Source: Nocardia sp. NBC_00403 (GTDB lineage Bacteria; Actinomycetota; Actinomycetes; Mycobacteriales; Mycobacteriaceae). From it: a DNA stretch of 64,000 bases. Shown here piece after piece: positions 18,270 to 27,016 of this stretch (the stretch's first letter is position 1; every line of letters starts with the position of its first letter). The stretch spans positions 1,054,001 through 1,118,000 of the forward strand of contig NZ_CP107939.1 of the NCBI RefSeq assembly GCF_036046055.1, given 5' to 3'. The notes beneath the pieces were generated by a model. The model worked only from the letters and a program-made list of their open reading frames with translations, searched no databases and was not told the DNA's origin. Position numbers and translations under genes: made by a program.

Positions 18270-18303
18270 CCCCGGCATCCCGGCCTGACCCGGGATGCCG
18301 GGG
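18270..18303. terminator. Bidirectional GC-rich terminator hairpin
   Basis: A 14 bp perfect stem (18270-18283 with 18290-18303, six-base loop) lies between the convergent ugpC and M13 peptidase genes. It lacks a long T run, as many high-GC actinobacterial terminators do. Confidence 0.7.
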
Positions 18304-18316
18304 CTCGGTCGAGCAG

Positions 18317-20335
18317 CTACCAGATCCGGACGCGCTCGGCCGGGTCCAGATACAGGCTGTCACCCGGCTTGACGTCGAAGGCTTCGTGGAAGCTGTCGAT
18401 ATTGCGAACCACGGCGTTGCAGCGGAATTCGGGCGGGGAGTGCGGGTCGACGGCGAGACGGCGGATCGCTTCCTCGGTGCGGGCCTTGGTGCGCCACACC
18501 TGGGCCCAGCCGAAGAAGACGCGCTGCAGGCCGGTGAGACCATCGAGCTCCGGGGCCTCGGCGCCCGCCAGCGAAATCTTGTAGGCCGCGAGCGCGATCG
18601 ACAGACCACCGAGATCGCCGATGTTCTCGCCGATGGTGAACTCGCCGTTCACGGTGTGCTCGTCGGGCAGATCCTTCGGCGAGAGCACGCTGTACTGATC
18701 GATCAATGCCTTGGTGCGCTTGCCGAATTCGGTGCGGTCGTCGTCGGTCCACCAGTCGATCATGTTGCCGTCGCCGTCGTACTTGGCGCCCTGGTCGTCG
18801 AATCCGTGCCCGATCTCGTGACCGATCACCGCGCCGATACCGCCGTAGTTGGCGGCGTCGTCGGCATGCATGTCGAAGAACGGCGGCTGCAGAATGGCGG
18901 CGGGGAAGACGATCTCGTTCATGCCGGGGTTGTAGTAGGCGTTCACCATCTGCGGGGTCATGAACCACTCATCGCGGTCCACGGGGCCGCCGAGCTTGTT
19001 CAGGTCGCGGTCGTGCTCGGCGGCATGGCCGCGCCGGTAGTTGCCGACCAGATCGGCGGGATCGATGACGATGCCGGAGTAGTCGCGCCACTTGTCCGGG
19101 TAGCCGATCTTCGGGGTGAACTTCTCCAGCTTGGCCAGCGCGGCCGCCCTGGTGTCGGGGCCCATCCAATCCAGTGCGGCGATATTGCGCCGGTAGGCCT
19201 CCTGCAGGTTGGCAACCAACTCCACCATCCGCGCCTTGGCCTCGGGCGGAAAATGCTCGGCCACATACAGTTTGCCGACCGCCTCGCCGAGCAGATCCTG
19301 CACCAGCGAGACGCCACGCTTCCAGCGTTCCCGGTTCTCCTGCGCGCCGGTCAGAGTACGCCCGAAAAAGTCGAAGCTCTCCTCGACCACCGCGTCGGTG
19401 AGATACGACGCGCGCGAGCGGATCACCCGCCATGCGGCCCAGGCCTGCCAGTCGGCCGTCGACTCCGCGGCCCAGGTCTGCGCGAAGGTCCGCACATAAT
19501 CCGGCTGCCGCACAATCACTTCCGCGAAGAGCTCGGGGCCGGTTGCCATGACGCCTTCGGCCAGGGCCGAAGTCCATGCGGTCCAATCGAATTCGGGATT
19601 CTGGGTGGTCAGCTCGTCGAAGGTGGTCAGGTTGTAGCCGAGTTCGGCGTCGCGGCGACGCACCACGTCCCAGTGCCCGGCCGCGAGCTTGCGCTCCAGC
19701 TCGAACACCTGCTGCCCGACGGTGTCCAGATCGTCCGGCAAGAGACCCGCGAGCTGTGGATCAGCGGCGGCCAGCGCGAACATGCGGCCGATATGCGCGA
19801 TGTACTTGGTGCGGATCTCGGCGAATTCGTCCTGCCGGTAGTAGGACTCGTCGGGCAGGCCGATCCCGGACTGGGAGGCATGCACCAGATACCGGTTGGA
19901 GTCCTTGTCGTCGGTGTCGACGTAGAAGCCGAGCGCGCCGCCGACACCGGTGCGCTGCAGTCGGCCGAGCAGTGCGGCGAAGGCGCTCCGGTCGGCGACC
20001 TCCTTGATCGCCGCGAGCTCGATGACGATCGGCGCGAGCCCGACGGCCGTCACGGCCTCGGTGTCCATGAAGCTCGAGTACAGGTCGCCGATCTTGCGGG
20101 CATCGCTGCCCGGCTCGGATTCGGATGCCGCCGCGTTCTGGATGATCGTCTGCACGTCGAGTTCGGCCTGGTCGTACAACGTCCGGAAGGCGCCGTCGAC
20201 CGCACGATCCGCCGGTATCTCGTAGGTGTCGAGCCAGGCGCCATTGACGTGCGCGAACAGGTCGTCTTGCACCCGCACGGCCGCGTCGAGGTAGGACAGG
20301 TCGATACCGGAGGGACTGGTCAGCTCGGAAGTCAC
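18317..20335 (-). CDS. M13-family zinc metallopeptidase (neprilysin/Zmp1-like)
   Basis: 672 residues, the normal length of bacterial PepO/Zmp1 enzymes, without a signal peptide. The zinc site is HEIGH (residues 506-510, in GAVIGHEIGHGFDDQGAKYD) with the third ligand in GENIGDLGG. NAYYNPGMNEIVFPAAILQP is the conserved substrate-binding NAxY-type segment. The C-terminus ends RVRIW, as usual for the family. M. tuberculosis Zmp1 influences host inflammasome signalling; a role in peptide turnover is the safe reading here. GTG 20335 is chosen because GGAG precedes it and homologues begin near this point; the open frame continues further upstream without good initiation signals. Confidence 0.92.
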   Translation of the reverse strand: MTSELTSPSGIDLSYLDAAVRVQDDLFAHVNGAWLDTYEIPADRAVDGAFRTLYDQAELDVQTIIQNAAASESEPGSDARKIGDLYSSFMDTEAVTAVGLAPIVIELAAIKEVADRSAFAALLGRLQRTGVGGALGFYVDTDDKDSNRYLVHASQSGIGLPDESYYRQDEFAEIRTKYIAHIGRMFALAAADPQLAGLLPDDLDTVGQQVFELERKLAAGHWDVVRRRDAELGYNLTTFDELTTQNPEFDWTAWTSALAEGVMATGPELFAEVIVRQPDYVRTFAQTWAAESTADWQAWAAWRVIRSRASYLTDAVVEESFDFFGRTLTGAQENRERWKRGVSLVQDLLGEAVGKLYVAEHFPPEAKARMVELVANLQEAYRRNIAALDWMGPDTRAAALAKLEKFTPKIGYPDKWRDYSGIVIDPADLVGNYRRGHAAEHDRDLNKLGGPVDRDEWFMTPQMVNAYYNPGMNEIVFPAAILQPPFFDMHADDAANYGGIGAVIGHEIGHGFDDQGAKYDGDGNMIDWWTDDDRTEFGKRTKALIDQYSVLSPKDLPDEHTVNGEFTIGENIGDLGGLSIALAAYKISLAGAEAPELDGLTGLQRVFFGWAQVWRTKARTEEAIRRLAVDPHSPPEFRCNAVVRNIDSFHEAFDVKPGDSLYLDPAERVRIW

Positions 20336-20408
20336 GATCTCCAGTATGCCGATCGCAGCGACCGGGCGCCGGAGGGTTGCCCCGGCCGCGGTGCGGCCGG
20401 GGGAGTGA

Positions 20409-20786
20409 TCATGCGGGCAGAATGATGCGGTTGAATTCGCCGTCGTGAACGCCGGCGAGGAAGGCGTCCCACTCTTCGGGGGTGTAAGTGAGGGTGGTTT
20501 CGCCGCGGCGGAGCGTGGTGTGCCCGTCGGCGGAGGTGCTCGCGGTGAGATCGCTGTGTGTGCGCCCGCGGACAATGGTGTCCAGGAACGAGGTCCACTG
20601 GTCGGCAGTGATGGTGATGATGGGCTCTTCAGCGGGGCGGTTGGCCGGGTTACGGCGGTATTTGCTGTCTCGGATGAGGACCGCATCACCATCGAACCGG
20701 ACCTCGACGCATTGGTTGCCGTTGTTCGATCGAGTCGATGTGAACCAGCCGGTAGAAACCGACCGGGAGGTAGCGGTGGTGGCCAT
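20409..20786 (-). CDS. DUF397 protein with a second, partial DUF397 unit
   Basis: About 125 residues. The first unit has the family features WFTSTRSNNGNQCVEV and VLIRDSK, then TADQWTSFLDTIV. After a linker, a second copy of the C-terminal half appears: TLTYTPEEWDAFLAGVHDGEF. Most DUF397 proteins have a single unit of about 60-70 residues. DUF397 partners are encoded beside XRE regulators of the Scr1/WhiJ type and may act as their antagonists; that regulator is the upstream gene. Start: ATG 20786 or ATG 20810 (the latter overlaps the regulator by 14 bases); neither has a clear ribosome-binding site, consistent with coupling. Confidence 0.8.
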   Translation of the reverse strand: MATTATSRSVSTGWFTSTRSNNGNQCVEVRFDGDAVLIRDSKYRRNPANRPAEEPIITITADQWTSFLDTIVRGRTHSDLTASTSADGHTTLRRGETTLTYTPEEWDAFLAGVHDGEFNRIILPA

Positions 20787-20796
20787 GGGCAGAATT

Positions 20797-21648
20797 TTAC
20801 ACTCCGGCATACCGGCTGATCAGGGCCAATGACTCGTCACGGTTCAACGATTGCTCCAGTGCGCGCACGTACGCGAAGCTCAGATCGCGCACCTGTTCGG
20901 GGTCGTCGACGGCGCCGCCGAACACCGCGCTCTCCGCCCAGCCGAAGGTCGGCAGTTGCTCACCCGCGAAGTCGATCAGATGGAAACTCGAGCCGCCGAG
21001 CACCGCGCCCGCGGTGGCGGAGAACGGGATGACGCGCACCTCGATGCTGTCGAGCTCCTCGATCAGTGCGGCCAGGTGCTCCAGCTGTCCGTAGAGCACC
21101 TTCGGTCCGCCGGTCTGCTGTAGGAGGGTGCCCTCGCCGATCACGGCGGTCAGCTCGATGCGGTTTTTGCCGCGCAACCGCTCCTGGCGGCGCATTCGGA
21201 TGGCGACCAACTGCTCGACCTGCACCGGCCTGATCATCACATCGGCGCTGATCAGGGCCCGGGCGTAGTCCTCGGTCTGCAAGAGCCCCGGGACGACAAG
21301 GCTGTCGTAGCTTCGGATGCTCTGCGCGCCGGACTCCATGCCATAGAGCCGCTGCAACTCCGGGCCGATCAGTGCGGAAGACTTTGCCCACCAACCGCGC
21401 TGCTTGCTGGCCTCGAGCAGGGCGAGCAATTCCTCGCGCTCCTCGACGTCGACCTCGAGCAGCTCCAGCACCGGGCCGATGGTGTTGGTGGTCAACACTC
21501 GTCTGCCCTTCTCGACGTGCGACCAATTGGCCGGGGTGAAGCCGACACGTTTGGCGAAGGTGGCCGAATCGAAGCCCCGTTGTTCGCGCAATTCGCGCAG
21601 GCGAAGCACCAGTTCCCAGCGGGCAACGGTAGGCGAGACGGGTGCCAT
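20797..21648 (-). CDS. XRE-family regulator with DUF5753 (Scr1/WhiJ type)
   Basis: 283 residues. The N-terminal helix-turn-helix (residues about 12-65: LRLRELREQRGFDSATFAKR, VGFTPANWSHVEKGRR) is followed by the DUF5753 domain. That domain contains WWAKSSALIGPELQRLYGME, VPGLLQTEDYARAL and the typical VRVIPFSATAG segment. Such proteins control development or stress genes in actinomycetes with a DUF397 partner, here the overlapping downstream gene. The ATG is at 21648. The gene is divergent from the hypothetical gene at 21797. Confidence 0.92.
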   Translation of the reverse strand: MAPVSPTVARWELVLRLRELREQRGFDSATFAKRVGFTPANWSHVEKGRRVLTTNTIGPVLELLEVDVEEREELLALLEASKQRGWWAKSSALIGPELQRLYGMESGAQSIRSYDSLVVPGLLQTEDYARALISADVMIRPVQVEQLVAIRMRRQERLRGKNRIELTAVIGEGTLLQQTGGPKVLYGQLEHLAALIEELDSIEVRVIPFSATAGAVLGGSSFHLIDFAGEQLPTFGWAESAVFGGAVDDPEQVRDLSFAYVRALEQSLNRDESLALISRYAGV

Positions 21649-21796
21649 GACAGGCGATGCTACGCCGGTCGACTTACCGGCGTGTGACTATTGTCAAGCA
21701 TGTTGTGCAGGTCTAGGGTCGATTTCAGCGGCAGATCCACGAATCATTTTCGATCCACTTCATTTCGATCAACTGAGCATCGAGGCGAGGTTCGTC

Positions 21797-22312
21797 ATGA
21801 GCACAACAGATAGCCACGAAGTGTTCGGACAGACCCGTGTGCAGCCGATGTCGCCCGGACAGGAATTCGCGACCACCCAAGAAGCCATCACGCGCTGCCG
21901 CGGCTACCGCAAGGACCACGGGCTCTACGGTGTCGTGGATCCCGCGCTCGGGCGCATCATGCTGGAAGTCGGGGCGGTCGGGGCGGTGGTCATGCCTGCG
22001 GTACTCGGCGAACACGTGCGCGACCACCTCGGCGCGCGCAACGGCCCGATCATCGCGCACCCGCGCTCGGGCCGCTGGACCTTCCTGACCGGACCCACCG
22101 ACAATTCGTACCTGGACATGGCCCTGTTCTCCGACCTGTTCCGGGTCTGCGCCTCGGTCGCGCTGCCGGGCAGCAATATCGTGCTGCCCTCACCCGCGGA
22201 CGAACACAGCGGTTACCGAACCTGGATCGCAGCGCCCGAGCGCGACTTCCGACCCGAACTCGCCGAGGTCGTCGCCGCGACCCGGGCTTGCACGGCGCTG
22301 CGGCGTCACTAG
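21797..22312 (+). CDS. Hypothetical protein
   Basis: 171 residues, soluble, no signal peptide. Visible are TRCRGYRKDHGLYGVVDPAL, a segment with HPRSGRWTFLTGPTD, and IVLPSPADEHSGYRTWIAAP. The last two recall the core of short prim-pol-like proteins common in actinomycetes beside XRE regulators, but the catalytic acidic residues are not evident, so I give no function. ATG 21797 has GAGG about ten bases upstream. The stop TAG overlaps the stop of the convergent DUF4190 gene within a shared CTAG. Confidence 0.6.
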   Translation: MSTTDSHEVFGQTRVQPMSPGQEFATTQEAITRCRGYRKDHGLYGVVDPALGRIMLEVGAVGAVVMPAVLGEHVRDHLGARNGPIIAHPRSGRWTFLTGPTDNSYLDMALFSDLFRVCASVALPGSNIVLPSPADEHSGYRTWIAAPERDFRPELAEVVAATRACTALRRH

Positions 22313-22851
22313 GTCGGGACCGGCGCAGGCGTAATGGTCACGCTGTACTTGGTCTCCAGTGTTCGGTTCCAGTCCCGCGTGCACTGGTCGATCTTGGCTT
22401 GATCATCGCCCGCCTTGTTCACGCAGTCGAGGAAGTCCTTGCCGCCGGAGTCGACGAACAAGCTCCAGCCGACAATCGACAACAGAATCGCGGCGGCCAG
22501 CGACAGCACACCGAGGATCAGACCGGTGACGGCCATGCCGGTGCCACCCGCTGTGCCCGAACGCGTCTTCACGAACGCGATCAGGCCGAAGATGATCGCG
22601 AAGGCGCCGAAGACGTAGCCGCCGACAAGAGTCCAACAGGTCAGGAAGGCGATGATGCCGAGCACAAGCGCGGTAATCGCCAGACCCTTGCCCTTGGGCG
22701 ACTCTTGCCAATAGTTCGGCTGACCCTGCTGGTACGGACCCGGCGGCGGGTACTGACCGGGTGGCGGATATTGACCGGGCGGTTGATATTGACCAGGCGG
22801 CGGATATTCGCCGGGCGGTGGATACTGACCAGGCGGTGGATGTTGCGACAT
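22309..22851 (-). CDS. DUF4190-type membrane protein with Pro/Gln/Tyr repeats
   Basis: 180 residues. The first 45 are repeats of PPPGQY (the typical Pro-Gly-Gln-Tyr N-terminus). Two transmembrane helices follow with the DUF4190 pattern GLAITALVLGIIAFLTCW and GMAVTGLILGVLSLAAAILL. The extracytoplasmic C-terminal tail has two Cys (DFLDCVNKAG, IDQCTRDW). ATG 22851 follows GAGAGGAAG. Function of the family is unknown; the low-complexity N-terminus is probably cytoplasmic. Confidence 0.8.
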   Translation of the reverse strand: MSQHPPPGQYPPPGEYPPPGQYQPPGQYPPPGQYPPPGPYQQGQPNYWQESPKGKGLAITALVLGIIAFLTCWTLVGGYVFGAFAIIFGLIAFVKTRSGTAGGTGMAVTGLILGVLSLAAAILLSIVGWSLFVDSGGKDFLDCVNKAGDDQAKIDQCTRDWNRTLETKYSVTITPAPVPT

Positions 22852-22970
22852 GGACTTCCTCTCAGTCCCGCGGGGTATGCACACGGCAGTCCCCTACTGA
22901 TCGCGCTCCCTACTGAGGGATGTTAATGCCGCGAACGTCGTTCGAACGTTGAACATGACCTGAAACCCTG

Positions 22971-23143
22971 CGCTGCGCCGAGCGAAGGCGAGGCCACCGC
23001 CTTACTGGAACACCGGCCGACGAAGTCGGTCCTGAACCGCACTCGGCCCGAGCGAAGGCGAGGCCACCGCCCCAATAGAACACCGGCCGACGAAGTCGGT
23101 CCTGAACCGCGCTCGGCCCGAGCGAAGGCGAGGCCACCGCTTA
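22971..23143. repeat. 70 bp direct repeats abutting the 3' end of the pirin gene
   Basis: The segment starting AGCGAAGGCGAGGCCACCGC recurs at 22981, 23051 and 23121, exactly 70 bp apart. The first two units are nearly identical over their length; the third is cut off by the pirin stop codon. Each full unit contains two small palindromes (CCGAC-GAA-GTCGG and GCTCGG-C-CCGAGC). The first unit carries a TTACTG like the pirin 3' end, suggesting that the array grew by duplication from there. The rest of the gap 22852-22970 shows no gene. Confidence 0.8.
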
Positions 23144-23935
23144 CTGCGCGCCGAGGCGCGCATGCATCTCCCAGACCAGCACTTCGGAGGGCCTGCGCGC
23201 GATGACCCGCTGGCCACCGGACCTGGTCAGGCGCACGGCGTCGCCCTCATAAAGTGTCCCGACGCCTTCCATTTCGACCTCGCCGCGCGCGATGAACACA
23301 TGCAGGTAGGGCGCGTCGGGTAGGTCGATCGTTTGCTCGGTGTCGTCCGGCTCCGATCCCGCCATTCTGGCCACATGCAGCGCGGAATGACTGCTCGCGA
23401 TCGCAATGGCGGTCTTGTCGCGGTAGCGCGCCAGCCCGGAGGCCACCGTCACCAGACGGCCGCCGGCCAGTTCGTCGTCGATCTCGAGTTGCTGGTAGCC
23501 CGGCGTCAGCCCCGGCTCGTCCGGAACCACCCACATCTGCACGAAATGCACAGGCTCGTCGTGTTCGGCGCTGTTGCCGTCCAGCCGCCAGGAGTCGTTC
23601 TTCTCCGAGTGCAGAATGCCGGTGCCCGCACTCATCCGCTGCGCGAGACCCGGGTAGATGATGCCGCTGTGGCCGAGCGAATCCTGGTGCACCAGGCTGC
23701 CGCCGAGCACCCAGGTGACGATTTCCATATCCCGGTGCGGATGGGTATCGAACCCCTGACCGGGGGAAACAATGTCCTCGTTATTGACGAGTAGCAGGCC
23801 GTGATGGGTGTTGTCAGGGTCGTAGTGCTCACCGAAGGAGAACGAGTGCTTCGAATCGAGCCAGGACACGCGCGTTTTCATGCGGTCGCCGCCACGATGG
23901 ACATCGATGTGTGGTGTCGTGAGTGTGGACATCAT
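23141..23935 (-). CDS. Pirin-family bicupin protein
   Basis: 264 residues. The N-terminal cupin has the metal-binding pattern HPHRDMEIVTWVLGGSLVHQ followed by MSAGTGILHSEKN, the typical pirin/quercetinase (YhaK/YhhW) motif with two His, one Glu and a later His. The C-terminal half is a second cupin without the metal set. Family members include quercetin dioxygenases and redox-responsive regulators; the physiological role here is open. GAGAGGAGG precedes the ATG at 23935. The 3' end abuts the 70 bp repeats. Confidence 0.88.
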   Translation of the reverse strand: MMSTLTTPHIDVHRGGDRMKTRVSWLDSKHSFSFGEHYDPDNTHHGLLLVNNEDIVSPGQGFDTHPHRDMEIVTWVLGGSLVHQDSLGHSGIIYPGLAQRMSAGTGILHSEKNDSWRLDGNSAEHDEPVHFVQMWVVPDEPGLTPGYQQLEIDDELAGGRLVTVASGLARYRDKTAIAIASSHSALHVARMAGSEPDDTEQTIDLPDAPYLHVFIARGEVEMEGVGTLYEGDAVRLTRSGGQRVIARRPSEVLVWEMHARLGAQ

Positions 23936-24191
23936 GGTCCTCCTCTCGGGACCGTGCACCGATCACCTTTCAGGGTAGGAGCACTTCAGTCGCGGTACTC
24001 CGAATTCCTAGTAAATTGTCCTGCACTCGGCATTTTACGCGAGCGACCAGCGGGTGAACGGCAGGCGAGCAGAACCGATCGGTAGGTCGCCGCGTTGGGC
24101 CGACCGGCTCGACACCGGAGCAGCGCATCCCACCGCCGGAGGCCGCCTTCATAACATGATGTGCCACAACGGAACCGGAGGTGAGAACCAG

Positions 24192-24653
24192 ATGCGACCC
24201 GAAGCGCTCGCCGACATCGAGCGGCAGCTGCGCGACGAGGCGCGCCGCGACGACATCTCCGATTTCGTCGTCGGCGTCGCCGTGTTCCGCGACCACAAAC
24301 TCCTGCTGGTGCGCCGGGTCCCGGACGACTACCGCGGCGGCCTGTACGAACTGCCCGGCGGCGGAGTCGAATCCGGGGAAACCTTCGCCGAATGCGTGGC
24401 ACGGGAGCTGTTCGAGGAGACCGGCCTGCGCGTACGCAACATCACCGATTTCCTCGGCGGGTTCGACTACGCCACCCGAACCAAGGCCAGGGTCCGCAAG
24501 TACAGCTTCGTGGCGGAGGTAGAACCCGGCGAGGTGGCCCTTGCCCCCGGCGAACACGACGCCTTCGCCTGGATCGACGCCACCGCCCTCCCCACCCTCC
24601 CGATGGCGCCCGACATGCGAAAAACAGTCAGCATGCTCGTCGACATCTCCTGA
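24192..24653 (+). CDS. NUDIX hydrolase
   Basis: 153 residues. The Nudix box is complete: GGGVESGETFAECVARELFE then ETGL, fitting G-x5-E-x7-REUxEExGU. The protein begins with a short helix (PEALADIERQLRDEARRDD) and has the strand VVGVAVFRDHKLLLVRR before the box. It hydrolyses a nucleoside diphosphate derivative, substrate unknown. ATG 24192 follows GGAGGTGAG at good spacing. It is followed by about 1 kb without a recognisable gene. Confidence 0.88.
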   Translation: MRPEALADIERQLRDEARRDDISDFVVGVAVFRDHKLLLVRRVPDDYRGGLYELPGGGVESGETFAECVARELFEETGLRVRNITDFLGGFDYATRTKARVRKYSFVAEVEPGEVALAPGEHDAFAWIDATALPTLPMAPDMRKTVSMLVDIS

Positions 24654-25495
24654 CCACCGCACCCAACTGACGACTCTTACCAGCGTCCGTTCACAACCAA
24701 CTCACACGGCAAGTGCCTCCGACGTCACCCCGAGAGCACCACCCACAACCCTCCCGACGACACCCCCTCACGAGCGCAGCAAGATCCCCGGCAGCCGCAG
24801 CACAACCGACACAGTCGCAAGCTCGCCACTGACACGCCCCTCCGCACGATCACACCTTCCGCGCAGCGACACCCCAGACTTTCGCAACCGGTCCCACCCA
24901 CAACAGCCGCGGCACGCCACCCAAGTCGCAAGCTCAGCTTCCAGCACCCCCACCCCGCACGATGACACCTTCCAAACGAACCGAGACCCAGCACCAGCGT
25001 TCACGGCCGTCCCACCTTTCACAACAGCCGAAGCGCATCCACCGAAGTCGCAAGCTCAGCTACCGACGCACCCACTCAGCACGATGACGCCCGCCGAGCG
25101 CAGCGAGATCGAGCACTGGAGTTCGCGGCCCGTCTCGCATCCGAGCTGTCGAAGCGCACGCGCCGCAGTCGCAACTATCCGCACCGTCGCACCTTCTCGG
25201 CGTGATGGCACCTTCCGAGCGCAGCAGACCTGGCACCAGAGTTCGCAGCGGCGTCCGGCCGCACAGCAGCCCAAGACCATCCATCGAAGTCGCAAGCTCA
25301 GCTACCGACGCCCCCGCTCGGCACGATGACACCTTCCGAGCGCAGCAACACCGAACATCAGAGTTCGGGGCGTATCCCACCTCTACAGCCGCCGAAGCGC
25401 CTAAACCAAAGTCGCAAGCTCAGCTACCAACGCCCCCACACGGCACGATGACACCTTCCGAGCGAAGCGAGACCCAGCACTAGAGTTCGCGGCCC

Positions 25496-25562
25496 GTCTC
25501 GCTTCCGAGCCGTCGAAGCGCATGCGCCGCAGGCGCGAGTCTCGACGGCTCGGAAGCGAGAC
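25496..25562. repeat. Long inverted repeat in cap of array 1
   Basis: Arms 25496-25516 and 25542-25562 are perfectly complementary over 21 bp, with a 25-base loop that itself contains GCGCCGCAGGCGC. The same structure at 36100-36166 differs at two positions in each arm, and both differences preserve pairing. Confidence 0.9.
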
Positions 25563-25580
25563 CAAGGGGGCCGCGAACAC

Positions 25581-25638
25581 GCAGCGCCGCAGGCGCTGCC
25601 AAAAAAACACAGCGAACACGCCGCGCCGCAGGCGCGGC
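25581..25638. repeat. Pair of short hairpins with GCA loops
   Basis: Hairpins at 25581-25599 (GCAGCGCC-GCA-GGCGCTGC) and 25620-25638 (GCCGCGCC-GCA-GGCGCGGC) lie in a 39 bp tandem duplication that also includes GCGAACACG. They differ by an A-T to C-G pair in the stem. The first is repeated at 36185-36203. They could be terminators protecting the gene downstream. Confidence 0.8.
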
Positions 25639-25651
25639 AAATCAAACACAG

Positions 25652-25657
25652 TAGCCT
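25652..25657 (+). promoter_or_regulatory. Putative -10 element for a leaderless transcript
   Basis: TAGCCT fits the actinobacterial TAnnnT -10 hexamer and ends six bases before the GTG at 25664. At that distance transcription would start at or near the start codon. No ribosome-binding site is present. Confidence 0.5.
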
Positions 25658-25663
25658 CGCGGC

Positions 25664-27016
25664 GTGTCTATTGGTCGCTCCGAGAGCTCCATACCTGCGG
25701 ATGAGCGGCACGTTTCGCTGCGAAGCGTGCTACGTGAAAGCCCCGGTGTGCTGCGGCTGGCGATGGTGCGTTTCACCGGGCAGTTCGGTGACGGCATGTT
25801 TCAGGCGGCGCTGTCGGGGGCGATTCTGTTCAATCCCGAGCGGGAAACCGATCCGCTTGCGATCGCGGCGGCCTTCGCGGTGTTGCTGCTGCCGTACTCC
25901 CTGATCGGCCCGTATGCCGGGGCGCTGCTCGACCGGTGGGATCGACGCGCGGTGTTGCTGGTGGCCAATGTGCTGCGAGCGGTCCTGATCGGCGCGGTGA
26001 GCATCGGGCTGTTGGCGGGTGCGGGTGCGAAACCGCTACTGCTGCTTGCGCTTGCGGTGGTCGGGATCAGCAGATTCGTGCTGTCCGGTGTGTCGGCAGC
26101 GCTGCCTCGGGTGCTGGACCAGCACTGGCTGGTTGCCGCAAATTCGGTGCTCGCGACGGTTGCTTCGGCGTGCGCGGGCGTCGGGGCCGCGGCGGCGGTG
26201 TCGATCATCGGACTGATCGGTGCAGGCGATGCTGCTTCAGCGCTCGCCGTGGCGATCAGCGGCGTCTGGTCGATCGTGGGTGCGGTTCTCGCGGCCGGGT
26301 TCGCCGCCAGGGTGCTCGGTCCGGAGCGGAAGAACACGGCCGAGGAGAGCGCGGTGCGGGCCATCGCCACCGGCCTGCGCCACGGTGCCGCAGCGGTCTG
26401 GGGATCGGTGCATGTCACTACCGCGATGCTCGGTATCGGCGCGCACCGGATCGTGTTCGGCACCAACACGCTGATCATGGTGCTGGTGCTGCGTCAGGCC
26501 CCGGCCGACGGCAGCACCATGAACAATGGGCTGACGCGGTTCGGGCTTGCCATCGGTGCGGCCGCGGCGGGCATGCTGGTCGCCGCGATCGTGGCGCCAT
26601 GGCTGATACCTCGGCTCGGTCGGCCGCGGACAGTGATCGCCGGGCTGCTGACAGCGACGCTGGTCCAATTGGTGTTTGTCACTCCCACTGCGGTCGCCGC
26701 GGCCGGTCCCGGCGCGCACCGAGCGCATCAATTGCTGCTCGTCGGTGCTTTTCTGTTCGGATTGGCAGGGCAGACGATCAAATTGACCGGTGATGCGACG
26801 ATGCAGATCGATATTGATGACACGCGGCGCGGCCAGGTATTCGCGTTGCAGGACACGGTCTTCAACATTGCCTTCGTCCTGGCGATCGCGATCACGGCGC
26901 TGGTGATCCCGGCCGACGGACGCTCGCTTGCCGTGGTGATTGCGGGTGCCGGAATATATTGCGCCGGAATAGCGGCCATCGCGCTCAATTCACGGCGCAG
27001 ACCCACTACCCTCTGA
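25664..27016 (+). CDS. MFS transporter (enterobactin-exporter-like fold)
   Basis: 450 residues, about 12 transmembrane helices. After a short charged N-terminus it reads MVRFTGQFGDGMFQAALSGA, YSLIGPYAGALLDRWDRRAV (motif A variant) and later MNNGLTRFGLAIGAAAAGM. This is the pattern of the EntS/MFS_3-like group of exporters in actinobacteria. Substrate unknown. The GTG at 25664 has no ribosome-binding site but a -10-like hexamer six bases upstream, so it is probably leaderless. The 3' end overlaps the convergent EF-hand-like gene by 27 bases. Confidence 0.85.
   Translation: MSIGRSESSIPADERHVSLRSVLRESPGVLRLAMVRFTGQFGDGMFQAALSGAILFNPERETDPLAIAAAFAVLLLPYSLIGPYAGALLDRWDRRAVLLVANVLRAVLIGAVSIGLLAGAGAKPLLLLALAVVGISRFVLSGVSAALPRVLDQHWLVAANSVLATVASACAGVGAAAAVSIIGLIGAGDAASALAVAISGVWSIVGAVLAAGFAARVLGPERKNTAEESAVRAIATGLRHGAAAVWGSVHVTTAMLGIGAHRIVFGTNTLIMVLVLRQAPADGSTMNNGLTRFGLAIGAAAAGMLVAAIVAPWLIPRLGRPRTVIAGLLTATLVQLVFVTPTAVAAAGPGAHRAHQLLLVGAFLFGLAGQTIKLTGDATMQIDIDDTRRGQVFALQDTVFNIAFVLAIAITALVIPADGRSLAVVIAGAGIYCAGIAAIALNSRRRPTTL

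Larger units (their letters stand above)
24654..25663. repeat. Tandem array of about 122 bp degenerate units with hairpin cap (array 1)
   Basis: A 1 kb stretch without a gene. The anchor GCACGAT (or a close variant) falls at 24844, 24957, 25079, 25200, 25321 and 25443, giving spacings of 113, 122, 121, 121 and 122 bases. Each unit also has AAGTCGCAAGCTCAGCT before the anchor and CACCTTCCGAGCG after it. A weaker seventh unit is visible near 24756. The last unit runs into a cap (25443-25650) with one long and two short hairpins, then the next gene. Open frames through the array change with each unit and look spurious. A second array with an almost identical cap lies at 35800-36220. Confidence 0.85.

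Noticed and set aside
18386..20425. 679-codon open frame antisense to the M13 peptidase
   Set aside because: The minus-strand gene has full family motifs; the antisense frame is His/Gly/Val/Arg-rich low complexity, a common effect of high GC codon bias.
24541..25329. 262-codon open frame through array 1
   Set aside because: It begins inside the NUDIX gene in another frame and its product is Ser/Thr/Arg/Pro low complexity made by the repeat units.
24654..25663. Insertion sequence or other transposon
   Set aside because: No transposase frame, no target duplication and no terminal inverted repeats flanking the arrays were found.
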